NCBI GenBank assembly: GCA_964565945.1 | Contig: CAZMGY010000005.1 | Location: forward strand, 1 to 50,885 | Source: CAZMGY01 sp964565945 [NCBI: uncultured bacterium] | Lineage (GTDB): Bacteria > GCA-001730085 | DNA length: 50,885 nucleotides | Direction: 5' to 3' | In this document: positions 25,712-33,644 of the stretch, one piece after another | Layout: every line of letters starts with the position of its first letter | Numbering within the stretch: the first letter of the stretch is position 1 | The notes under the pieces: model-generated | The model's database searches: none | Told to the model about the DNA's origin: nothing | The model's input: the letters and a program-made list of their open reading frames with translations, nothing else | Made by a program: the position numbers and the translations under genes

Positions 25712-27169
25712 ATGACAGACGTTAGGGTTCGTTTTGCCCCCAGTCCCACAGGTTTTATGCATATGGGAAATGCACGAACCGCCTTATTCAATTGGTTGTT
25801 TGCTCGTAAAAACAATGGAAAATTTATCTTACGTATCGAGGATACTGATTTAGAGCGTTCGACGGATGAATCCACCGAAATGATTATTAGAGATTTAACC
25901 TGGCTGAACCTTAAATGGGATGAAGGTTTCGACAAAGGAGGGGAATATGGTCCTTATCGCCAGACTGATCGTGCTCATATTTATCAAAAACATTTAGAGC
26001 GTTTGAAAAATAAAGGAGTTATCTACCCGTGTTATTGCACTCTGGATGAATTGGATCAGATGCGTCAAGAGCAATTGGCGCAGGGCAAAATGCCTCGCTA
26101 CGATAATCGTCATCGCGATTTGAGTGATTCACAGAAAATTTTTTTTGAAGATGAAGGACGTAGTTTTGTATGGCGCTTTGTTGTGCCAGATGAGCCGATT
26201 GTGGTTCACGACATGATACGTGGAGATATTACCTTCGACCCTAAAACGATCGGTGATATGGTGTTAACCAAGTCCACAGGGGATGTGACATTTAACTTCG
26301 CTGTATCTGTGGATGATGCGTGTATGAAAATTTCTCATGTGATACGCGGTGAAGATCACCTGACTAATACGGCGCGTCATGTGCTCTTATTTGATGCCTT
26401 GGGCTATGAACGGCCCAATTTTGCCCATATGCCGATGATTTTGGGGGAAGATGGGCTCAAGTTGAGCAAACGTAATGGACTTATTTCTTTGGATGATTAC
26501 CGTCGGCAAGGGTTTTTGCCCGAGGCGATGGTGAACTATATGTCGTTTTTAGGATGGTCGCCTTATAAAGATCAGGATACCGAAATTTTTTCTTTGGGAG
26601 AATTGGTTGATTGTTTCGATCTTAAAAATATCACTAAATCGCCAGCGACATTTAACCTAACTAAACTTAAATGGGTGAATTCGTACTATCTAAGACATTT
26701 GGATTTAGTCCGTTTAGCCACCATGAGTTTGCCTGTTCTTCGAGAGGCGCGGCTGGTGGAAGAAGATATGAGTGAAGAGGCGTTTGCTTATGTGAAAGAA
26801 GTGGTCGATGCGGTTAAGGGAAATTTGGACTGTTTGGATGATTTGCCCCGTCTTTCGCACATTTATTTTAAAGATGATTTGACCTTCGACGAAGACAATG
26901 TGGCCACTGTTTTGCAAAAGCGTTCAAGCAAAGATGTATTGCTTCATTTTCGTGAAAATATTCAGGGGCAAAGTGATCTATCCGATGAAGTGATAAAGCA
27001 AGCACTCAAGGCCGTTCAGAAAGAGACGGGAGTTAAAGGTAAAGACCTTTATTTACCGATTCGTCTTGCCTTAAGTGCTCAAAATGATGGTGTAGAGTTG
27101 TACAAAATGATTCGATTATTGGGTTTAGATCGTTGCTTAGAGCGTCTAAATCGAGCCATTTTGGTGTGA
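25712..27169 (+). CDS. gltX: Glutamyl-tRNA synthetase
   Basis: A class I aminoacyl-tRNA synthetase charging tRNA-Glu. It has 485 aa. The HIGH motif appears as APSPTGFMHMGNAR and the KMSKS motif as DGLKLSKR. VIRGEDHLTNTARHVLL is also family-typical, and the C-terminal anticodon-binding region is intact. A clear AAGGAG lies in the last codons of ispF. It is the last gene of the mlaF-mlaD-radA-ispF-gltX run. Whether it also charges tRNA-Gln cannot be judged without gatCAB or glnS data. Confidence 0.97.
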   Translation: MTDVRVRFAPSPTGFMHMGNARTALFNWLFARKNNGKFILRIEDTDLERSTDESTEMIIRDLTWLNLKWDEGFDKGGEYGPYRQTDRAHIYQKHLERLKNKGVIYPCYCTLDELDQMRQEQLAQGKMPRYDNRHRDLSDSQKIFFEDEGRSFVWRFVVPDEPIVVHDMIRGDITFDPKTIGDMVLTKSTGDVTFNFAVSVDDACMKISHVIRGEDHLTNTARHVLLFDALGYERPNFAHMPMILGEDGLKLSKRNGLISLDDYRRQGFLPEAMVNYMSFLGWSPYKDQDTEIFSLGELVDCFDLKNITKSPATFNLTKLKWVNSYYLRHLDLVRLATMSLPVLREARLVEEDMSEEAFAYVKEVVDAVKGNLDCLDDLPRLSHIYFKDDLTFDEDNVATVLQKRSSKDVLLHFRENIQGQSDLSDEVIKQALKAVQKETGVKGKDLYLPIRLALSAQNDGVELYKMIRLLGLDRCLERLNRAILV

Positions 27170-27222
27170 TATTGGAACATATTGGAGAAATAAGAGCGGA
27201 TTTTTTAAAAATCTTTGCTTAT

Positions 27223-27252
27223 TTGACAGTGTTTTCTTCAATATGCTATGCT
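27223..27252 (+). promoter_or_regulatory. Promoter of the PilZ/CxxCC gene pair
   Basis: A perfect TTGACA (27223-27228), 18-nt spacer and TATGCT (27247-27252) preceded by an extended -10 TGC. The predicted start near 27259 leaves a leader of about 55 nt. Confidence 0.7.
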
Positions 27253-27313
27253 TCCAACGCAGTATAGGCGTGTCTAAGCGAGGCCCTTTCGGGTAACAAT
27301 AAGGATGAGACCT

Positions 27314-27676
27314 ATGAAAGAAAAAAGAGAGTATCCTCGAGTTCGTGGTGATTTGGAATGGTTATTTGTGGTTCAGATTACAGCTGAACACAGTTCTGTG
27401 ATTACGGAGACAAAAGATATTAGTTGTTCTGGAATCAAATGTTGTGTTGATGATTTTTTTCCCGAAAATAAAGAAGTCGAGATTGTGTTGCTTTTGCCTC
27501 TGACAGAAAAAGGACTCATTTTCGAAAAGGTTAAATGCCAGGCTAAAACCATTCGTTGCGTGGGTGTCCGTAAAGAAAACAAAAACGCTTACGCAACAGC
27601 TTTTAGTTTTATTGATCTTAAAGACGCGGATCGAAAAAAAATTGATCAGTATGTTATGCATGCTCAAGAAATCTAA
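27314..27676 (+). CDS. Single-domain PilZ protein
   Basis: It has 120 aa and is essentially one PilZ domain, predicted to bind cyclic di-GMP. The RxxxR-type motif is KREYPRVRGD and the second motif is DISCSGIKC (DxSxxG). Stand-alone PilZ proteins act as c-di-GMP-dependent adaptors; the partner is unknown. I chose the ATG at 27314. The earlier ATG at 27305 lies inside the Shine-Dalgarno AAGGATGAG, which is correctly spaced for 27314. The 3' end overlaps the next gene by 17 nt, so the two are probably translated together. Confidence 0.85.
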   Translation: MKEKREYPRVRGDLEWLFVVQITAEHSSVITETKDISCSGIKCCVDDFFPENKEVEIVLLLPLTEKGLIFEKVKCQAKTIRCVGVRKENKNAYATAFSFIDLKDADRKKIDQYVMHAQEI

Positions 27677-28103
27677 AAGCCAGCAAAATCCGTGGTATCA
27701 TAAAGGCCTTCATTTTGATTGTCATCGCTGTGGTTATTGTTGCACCTTTCCTGGTGGCTATGTATGGCTTTCTCTAGAAGAAATTCAAATTTTGGCCGAT
27801 CACTTGGCTCTATCGCTTGAAAAGTTTGGTCAAAAATATTTACGTTTGTTTCGTGGACGCTATAGCTTAGTTGAAAAATCTAATGAACATTGTATCTTTT
27901 ATGAGGATGGTGGGTGTTCGGTGTATCATTTGCGTCCAGCACAGTGCCAAACTTTTCCGTTTTGGCCCGAAAACTTAGACAGTCCCGAATCTTGGAAGGC
28001 CTTGGGAAAAACCTGTCAGGGTGTGGATCAAGATAAACTACGATCTTGCGAAGAGATTAGCGAAACCTTAAATCGTCAAATAGAGAGCGAACAAAACCTC
28101 TAG
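27660..28103 (+). CDS. YkgJ-type CxxCC metal-binding protein (putative Zn/Fe chelating)
   Basis: About 147 aa. The family (often annotated as putative zinc- or iron-chelating, or Fe-S oxidoreductase) is marked by eight conserved cysteines. They appear here as FDCHRCGYCCTFPGG, EHCIFYEDGGCSVYHLRPAQC and GKTCQG. The biochemical role is not established. A longer frame opens at 27564 but would overlap the PilZ gene by 113 nt. ATG 27660 (or 27651) just before the conserved region is more plausible and gives a 17-nt overlap. Co-expression with the PilZ gene is likely. Confidence 0.8.
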   Translation: MLKKSKSQQNPWYHKGLHFDCHRCGYCCTFPGGYVWLSLEEIQILADHLALSLEKFGQKYLRLFRGRYSLVEKSNEHCIFYEDGGCSVYHLRPAQCQTFPFWPENLDSPESWKALGKTCQGVDQDKLRSCEEISETLNRQIESEQNL

Positions 28104-28110
28104 AGTGGCT

Positions 28111-28698
28111 TTAGGAGGATATGAAAGGGGTTTGTTTGAGTGCTTCGAGTGCGGAAAGATTTTTGAAGGCCCGTTGGATATCGGCATCTTGAGGAGCTAG
28201 TGCTTTTAATTTGTTCAGCGTTGTTTTGGCTTCTTGCAGTTGCCCTTGTTTGATATAAATTTCACCAATTTGCTTAAGGGCTTTAATATTGACTGGGTCG
28301 ATGAGTAGAATTTCTTGCAAGTAAGTGAGAATTTCTTTGGGTTTATTCTGACGGTTTAACAGAGCAATGAGTTGCCAGTAATAACCTGTTTGTAAGGGGA
28401 AATGCTGAATTAGGTGGGTGTAAATTGACTGAGATTTGCGATTGTCCTCAATGAGAAATACAAAAAGCCCGTAGGTCTTAAGATGGAAGGTGAAGATATG
28501 TTTTAAGCTATAAGCTATCAGCGATGTTTTTTTAAGTTGAGCATTTTTGATGCGACAAACATGCTGGTAGTGACGAATGCGACCATCTTGAGGGTGCGAG
28601 TGTGTTAGCCCATCAAGCAGGTTTTGTGCATAAGCATACTCGTGATTTTCGAAGAGCTTAAGAGCCTTACTTAAGGTGTCGGAATGATGATTGTTCAT
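28111..28698 (-). CDS. TPR-repeat protein (195 aa)
   Basis: A cytosolic-looking protein with no signal peptide. Two clear TPR units lie in the C-terminal half (EILTYLQEILLIDPVNIKAL and IGEIYIKQGQLQEAKTTLNK). Weaker helical pairs lie before them, for example ALKLFENHEYAYAQNLLDGL. It probably mediates protein contacts; the partner is unknown. It converges with the CxxCC gene with a 7-nt gap and diverges from glnE. The -10 box lies only 6 nt before the ATG and there is no Shine-Dalgarno sequence, so the mRNA may be leaderless. Confidence 0.8.
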   Translation of the reverse strand: MNNHHSDTLSKALKLFENHEYAYAQNLLDGLTHSHPQDGRIRHYQHVCRIKNAQLKKTSLIAYSLKHIFTFHLKTYGLFVFLIEDNRKSQSIYTHLIQHFPLQTGYYWQLIALLNRQNKPKEILTYLQEILLIDPVNIKALKQIGEIYIKQGQLQEAKTTLNKLKALAPQDADIQRAFKNLSALEALKQTPFISS

Positions 28699-28704
28699 GG
28701 AAGC

Positions 28705-28734
28705 ATCCTAGCAAGACTTGAATTTAAGAGTCAA
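28705..28734 (-). promoter_or_regulatory. Promoter of the small TPR gene, predicted leaderless
   Basis: Minus strand: TTGACT (28734-28729), 18-nt spacer, TAGGAT (28710-28705) preceded by TGC (extended -10). The ATG begins at 28698, 6 nt after the -10 box, exactly where transcription should start. Confidence 0.5.
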
Positions 28735-28832
28735 TGTCTTTTTCAATATCCCTTATGGTTATGTGTCGTGCAGGTCATTCGCGGGAAAGAGCTGGAAAGG
28801 TTATAATGGAAGTTTAAGGAGAAACTAAAGCG

Positions 28833-31800
28833 ATGCATAAAGATGTTGTGTGCGAACAGTTAAAAGTATCGGCCAGTCAGCAAGACCGAGCCCTATCTCT
28901 GATCGAGAAGCATTGCGAACGTATGCCACAAACGTATTTTAATCAATTTTCTTTGCCCGATATTCGATTACATTTGGATCTTGTTCAAAAATTGCTGGAT
29001 GGAGATTTACTTGAATATCAATGGTCGAAGATGGCAGAAGTCAAATGTTTCGAATTAATTTTAGTGGCCTATGACTATTCTTGGCTGATGGTGGCGTTAA
29101 CGGGGTATTTGGCTTTGTATGGATTTGATATTCGCACAGGACATGTGTTTACCTATCGTGAAGCTGCTCCATCAGACGAACAATCCTACTATGAACAACG
29201 TAAAAAAGTTGTCGATGTTCTCGAAGTGGTTTATGAAGGCTCCAGTGACGATGTGGCAAAGGCGCAAAAAGCTTTCGAGGACGACCTGAAAGCTTTTTTT
29301 TATGAGGTTGACGCGCATAAACTTAATGAATTTCGTTTAAGGCTAATGAGACAAGTGGGGGAGTTTTTGGAGAAACAAGAGGTCCGAAAGCAGCCGTTAT
29401 TCCCGATAGATATTGACGTTGATATTGATTCTGGTGCAATCATGCTAGCGATTAAAGGCAAGGATACACCATTTTTCTTATTCACGTTGTCGTTAGCTTT
29501 AAGCACGCAAAATATTGAAATTGTCGAAATTGCGATCAACACGCAAAATGATCATGTCGAAGATATCTTGACGGTCCATGACCGAAGTGGTCGTTTGTCC
29601 AAGGATGTGAATTATCTGAATTGCTTTAAAGTGGTAGTAGCTTTAGTGAAGCATTTTACCTATTTGTTGCCCCTGGCAACCGATTATCACAAAGCTTTTC
29701 ATCACTTTGAATTATTTATCGATAAGTTGCTTAAATCAGATGAGTCGATGGATGATGTGATGCAATGGCATCAATCGGATGCCTTGGGATCGTTTGCTGC
29801 TATTTTTGGGTCGGGGTCTCATATGTGGGAACAGTTTTTAAAAATCCAACACAAGACCTTTGGGCCCTTTTTTCGCACCGAATCATGGGCTGTGCGCAGT
29901 GATTCTTTTGAAGAGGATTATCATGAACTTTCTGAACGCTTGAAGGATTGCAAAGATACCGATACGTATGTGGATCAGGTGAATCAATTCAAAGATTCGC
30001 AGTTGTTTCAGTTAGATATGTGCCATTTGGTGTATCCGCACTATTCTTTTCGAGATTTTGGGTCCGACCTGAGTCGCCTGGCACAGAATGTGTTAATCTT
30101 AATGGCGCAGCGATTGTATCAGGATATATGTCAGGCTGAGGGCATGCCGCAGTTTGAAGGGCATGAGTGTGGGTATGCGTTGATGCGTTTAGGCAAGTGG
30201 GGTGGAGATGAGTTGGGCTATGCCTCCGACTTAGAGATGATTATGATTTATGAGGGTTATGGTTGGACAGATTCTAAGAGCCAGGTATCGAATCAAGAAT
30301 TTTTTAATCTTTTGATGCAAAAAATCAAAGAGTCTGTGCACGTTAAGGCGCAAGGTATTTTTGAACTCGATTTGCGTTTGCGACCCGATGGCCAAAAAGG
30401 TCCCCTGTCGACGAGTTTTAAGCGTTGGAATGAATATTACCAAAAAGGACAGGCTCATGCTTATGAGGTTCAGTCCTTGGTTAAAATGGATCACATTTAT
30501 GGATTACGAGAATTGATTGAACAAATCTTGCAAAGTCGTGATGATATTGTTTATGCCGACGAAAACATTCCTTTGCAAGATTTACTGGATTTGCGCATGC
30601 AACAGAAAGACGAGTTGGTCAAACCTGGGCACATTAATGCCAAGTTTTCATTGGGGGGTTTGGTCGATATTGAATATGCTGTTCAAATGTTGCAGATGAA
30701 GCATGGGGCGAAGCACCCCTCAGTGAGAACGCCTCGAACACTTAAAGCTATGGGGCGTCTGTTGGAGGAAGGTTTGTTGAAGCCGTCCGATTATGAGCAC
30801 ATTTCCAATGCCTATTCTTTTTTTCGCCGTTTGATTAATGCTTTGCGCATGGTGCGGGGACATGCCAAAGATTTGCTTGCACCTGCTCTTGACAGTGATG
30901 AGTTTCTGTTTTTGGCGCGTCGGATGAAGTATAAAGATCAAGGTCAAAATACAATGAAAGACCAGCTACAGCAAGATATTACGGACTATATGAATCAGGT
31001 TCAGCGATTTTTTAATCGTAGTTTTGTTGATGATGAGGATGTGAGTCTCAATGAAATTACGGTTTCGGACTTGGTGGTCCGTTGCGAAATTAACGAAGAA
31101 GATGTTCATAAAGTGCTCGAACCTTATGGGTTTAGTCGTGTGATCGATGTGTACAAATCGATGCGGAGAACCTATCAGTTGGTTGAGCATCGGAATCACT
31201 TTATCGCTTTATTGCTAATGGTGTTGCGTCAGCTCGAAGGTTCACCCGATCCCGATCGTGTGATATTTAATTTTGAACACTTATTTTCTAAGTCGTCTGT
31301 AGATTTGTTTCGCGAGTGTTTTTATGATCCCAAAGTTTTGGACTTGATTATTGCTGTTTTTGGGCATAGTGAGTTTTTATCGCAGATATTGATTCAAGAT
31401 CCTTTGGCTATGGATGAAGTATTTCAAATGGAATCTCGCAGTGCTTTTCAAAATCGTCAAGAACTGGAAGCTGAATGGGAGGCTGTTTTGCGTGAACATG
31501 CCGATATTCATGCCTTTTTTGATACTTTGCGACAGTTTCGTAATCGAGTGATTCTGCGGATTGGCATGAGAGACTTTTTTGCACGTGCTGAATTTATACG
31601 GGTGATTCAAGAAGTCTCGGAATTAGCCGACATGATTATTGATTTGGCGTTTAAACGTATTTTATTAGAGCATAATGTGAGCCATTTGTATGACGCGCAG
31701 GTGATTATCGCTTTAGGGAAAATGGGTGGTAAAGAGCTTAACTATAGTTCGGATATTGATTTACTTTTTGCTATTCATGATGATGTGAGCGAAGATGATC

Positions 31801-32546
31801 GCCAAACCTTACTTAAAGTGAGTCAAGAGCTTATCACACATATAATGGCTAGTAGCCCTTATTTTCAGTTGTATCGGATCGATATGCGATTAAGACCTCA
31901 TGGAATCTCGGGGTCTTTGGTGGTCAAAAAAAGTGTCTATCAAAAATACTGCAAAAAAGAGGCTCATGGCTGGGAGTTGCAAGCGTGGGTAAAGGCGCGC
32001 CCTATTGCTGGAGCCACCCGTTTGGGAGAGAGCTTGGTTAAAGCTTTTCAGGAACTTTTGTTTGAACCCGATCGGCGAGATATGATTTATGCCAGTATGG
32101 ATAAAATGAGAAATCAAAAAATAAAGATGTTAGAGAAAGAGGGTACTCTGGAACGTGATGTTAAATCAGGACTGGGGGGGATTAGGAGCATTGAGTTCTA
32201 TTTACAACGTTTGCAGGTGAAGTGGGCGAGCAAATATCCCGACCTTGTTTCGGGTCATTCGCTTTATGTGTTAGGGTGCTTAGCACAACATAACATTGTC
32301 GATCCTCTTAAAGTTCAGGTGATGCATAACGATTATATTTTCTTAAGGCGAATTGAGCATTGCTTGCAGCTTTTAGGTATGCAACAAACCCATTTAATGC
32401 CCGAAAATGATATTGAATTACTTAAGTTGGCTAAGCGGATGGGGTATGCCGATGTGCTCGAAACGACGGCTCAAGAATTTTTTTTGCGAGACTTTCATGA
32501 CATTTGGGAAAGAGTGAAAGCTCTGGGGGAGGAATCCCGCGATTAA
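28833..32546 (+). CDS. glnE: Glutamine synthetase adenylyltransferase/deadenylase-like protein with ACT-like extension
   Basis: It has 1237 aa, about 290 more than E. coli GlnE (946). The family attaches or removes AMP on glutamine synthetase according to nitrogen status. Two nucleotidyltransferase cores are visible. The first, near residues 454-468, is GKWGGDELGYASDLE; the second, near 962-976, is GKMGGKELNYSSDID. The first has Glu468 where the second metal-binding Asp of DxD is expected. Each core is followed by the family's helical region (KFSLGGLVDIEYAVQMLQ; KSGLGGIRSIEFYLQRLQ). Residues about 189-255 look like an ACT domain as in GlnD (TQNIEIVEIAINTQ, ILTVHDRSGRL). A strong AAGGAG and a TATAAT (28802-28807, poor -35) precede it. 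No glnA or glnB is nearby. Confidence 0.85.
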   Translation: MHKDVVCEQLKVSASQQDRALSLIEKHCERMPQTYFNQFSLPDIRLHLDLVQKLLDGDLLEYQWSKMAEVKCFELILVAYDYSWLMVALTGYLALYGFDIRTGHVFTYREAAPSDEQSYYEQRKKVVDVLEVVYEGSSDDVAKAQKAFEDDLKAFFYEVDAHKLNEFRLRLMRQVGEFLEKQEVRKQPLFPIDIDVDIDSGAIMLAIKGKDTPFFLFTLSLALSTQNIEIVEIAINTQNDHVEDILTVHDRSGRLSKDVNYLNCFKVVVALVKHFTYLLPLATDYHKAFHHFELFIDKLLKSDESMDDVMQWHQSDALGSFAAIFGSGSHMWEQFLKIQHKTFGPFFRTESWAVRSDSFEEDYHELSERLKDCKDTDTYVDQVNQFKDSQLFQLDMCHLVYPHYSFRDFGSDLSRLAQNVLILMAQRLYQDICQAEGMPQFEGHECGYALMRLGKWGGDELGYASDLEMIMIYEGYGWTDSKSQVSNQEFFNLLMQKIKESVHVKAQGIFELDLRLRPDGQKGPLSTSFKRWNEYYQKGQAHAYEVQSLVKMDHIYGLRELIEQILQSRDDIVYADENIPLQDLLDLRMQQKDELVKPGHINAKFSLGGLVDIEYAVQMLQMKHGAKHPSVRTPRTLKAMGRLLEEGLLKPSDYEHISNAYSFFRRLINALRMVRGHAKDLLAPALDSDEFLFLARRMKYKDQGQNTMKDQLQQDITDYMNQVQRFFNRSFVDDEDVSLNEITVSDLVVRCEINEEDVHKVLEPYGFSRVIDVYKSMRRTYQLVEHRNHFIALLLMVLRQLEGSPDPDRVIFNFEHLFSKSSVDLFRECFYDPKVLDLIIAVFGHSEFLSQILIQDPLAMDEVFQMESRSAFQNRQELEAEWEAVLREHADIHAFFDTLRQFRNRVILRIGMRDFFARAEFIRVIQEVSELADMIIDLAFKRILLEHNVSHLYDAQVIIALGKMGGKELNYSSDIDLLFAIHDDVSEDDRQTLLKVSQELITHIMASSPYFQLYRIDMRLRPHGISGSLVVKKSVYQKYCKKEAHGWELQAWVKARPIAGATRLGESLVKAFQELLFEPDRRDMIYASMDKMRNQKIKMLEKEGTLERDVKSGLGGIRSIEFYLQRLQVKWASKYPDLVSGHSLYVLGCLAQHNIVDPLKVQVMHNDYIFLRRIEHCLQLLGMQQTHLMPENDIELLKLAKRMGYADVLETTAQEFFLRDFHDIWERVKALGEESRD

Positions 32547-32631
32547 GTCGCAGGATACAGGGTGTTGATTTGAGAAGATTAAAAGACGAAAATTTGCTAC
32601 TCTTTAAACAGATGAAGGTAGGGGGGGCGTT

Positions 32632-32784
32632 ATGACTAAACAGAATATTGTGATCAAAGAGAAAATTGAACAGATGTTTCTTGGACACAATAGTCGTCTG
32701 ATGATGTTGCTTAAGGATTTAGCTCTTAAGACGAAAGCGATCCCCGTCGAAAACAACACTGAAACTCAAGGAGATATCTCGTGA
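32632..32784 (+). CDS. Small 50-aa protein coupled to the HDOD gene
   Basis: The frame MTKQNIVIKEKIEQMFLGHN... is 50 codons and Lys/Met-rich, with no signal peptide or membrane segment. I do not recognise it. A purine-rich AAGGTAGGGGGG precedes the ATG. Its TGA stop overlaps the GTG start of the HDOD gene (GTGA), suggesting translational coupling. It may be a genuine small regulator or a leader peptide that sets HDOD expression. Confidence 0.55.
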   Translation: MTKQNIVIKEKIEQMFLGHNSRLMMLLKDLALKTKAIPVENNTETQGDIS

Positions 32785-33644
32785 AGGTGTCTTCGGATTT
32801 GCAAGTGTTGATTGAGTCTGCTAAAAATGTTCCGCAAGGCTCGGATTTTTTGCAGAAAATCAAAGTTGTTTTACAGGAAGATCCCACTGATATTTCGCGA
32901 CTGTCGTTGGTGTTTAAGATTGGAGTACCTTATGAAAATAAAATGTTGCGCCTTATCAATTCAAAGTTTTTTGGTTTTCGTCAGACCGTCAGTCACTTAG
33001 ATCAGGCGGCGACGTATTTAGGTGTTTATGGAATATATCAAATAACTTTGTTGTGTGAGCTCTTTCAAACGTTTGGACCTACGTCTCAGACCGACTTAAG
33101 CCGGGAGGGCTTTTGGCGTCATAGTTTTGCTTGTGCCCTTGCTACCCAGGAACTGGCGCGATACATGGGCTACCCTCAATTGAGAGAGGCTTTTATGGCG
33201 GGTGCGTTACACGATATTGGCAAGCTGTTTTGGGATCAGTTTCTAACCAGAGACTTTCAGCGCATTTTGTCACGTGTGCGTGAAAAAGATACTCTGATTA
33301 TTGAGGTAGAGCAGGAGCTTATGAATGTGACGCATGCCGAGTTAGGGGCTTGGTTGTTGCATCATTGGGATGTGTTTCCTATTTGGGAGGGAGCTATTTT
33401 GCATCATCATAACCCCGAGTTGCATATGAACCAGGATCCGTTAGTGGCCATGGTGCATGTGGCCGATATTTTGGTTCGTTCGCTGCTTATCGGAGATCCT
33501 GGTGATGAAAAAATTTCAGCCATTCACCATGGCGCTTTTGAATTATGTCAATTAACGCCTGCACACCTTGAGTTTATTCTCAAGCAAGTCGATCAGCAGG
33601 TGTCTCAGGTGGACGCTTTTATAGAAATTGCGTTGAAGTCTTAA
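32781..33644 (+). CDS. HDOD-domain signalling protein
   Basis: It has 287 aa and spans one HDOD domain, a divergent HD-superfamily fold found in bacterial signalling proteins. HSFACALATQELARYMG is followed by AGALHDIGKLFW with an intact HD pair and then LGAWLLHHWDVFPIWEGAILHHH. The intact HDIGK plus downstream histidines leave metal-dependent phosphohydrolase activity possible, though most HDOD proteins are thought to be non-catalytic. The start is GTG 32781, fused to the preceding small gene's stop. Its TAA overlaps the comEC ATG (TAATG). Confidence 0.85.
   Translation: MKVSSDLQVLIESAKNVPQGSDFLQKIKVVLQEDPTDISRLSLVFKIGVPYENKMLRLINSKFFGFRQTVSHLDQAATYLGVYGIYQITLLCELFQTFGPTSQTDLSREGFWRHSFACALATQELARYMGYPQLREAFMAGALHDIGKLFWDQFLTRDFQRILSRVREKDTLIIEVEQELMNVTHAELGAWLLHHWDVFPIWEGAILHHHNPELHMNQDPLVAMVHVADILVRSLLIGDPGDEKISAIHHGAFELCQLTPAHLEFILKQVDQQVSQVDAFIEIALKS

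Noticed and set aside
27199-27213. Intrinsic terminator after gltX
   Set aside because: The inverted repeat GATTTTT/AAAAATC is AT-only with a 1-nt loop and would be too weak.
27259-27313. c-di-GMP riboswitch in the leader of the PilZ gene
   Set aside because: Only about 55 nt and one 3-bp hairpin (CCC-TTTC-GGG at 27284-27293); the GEMM core elements are absent.
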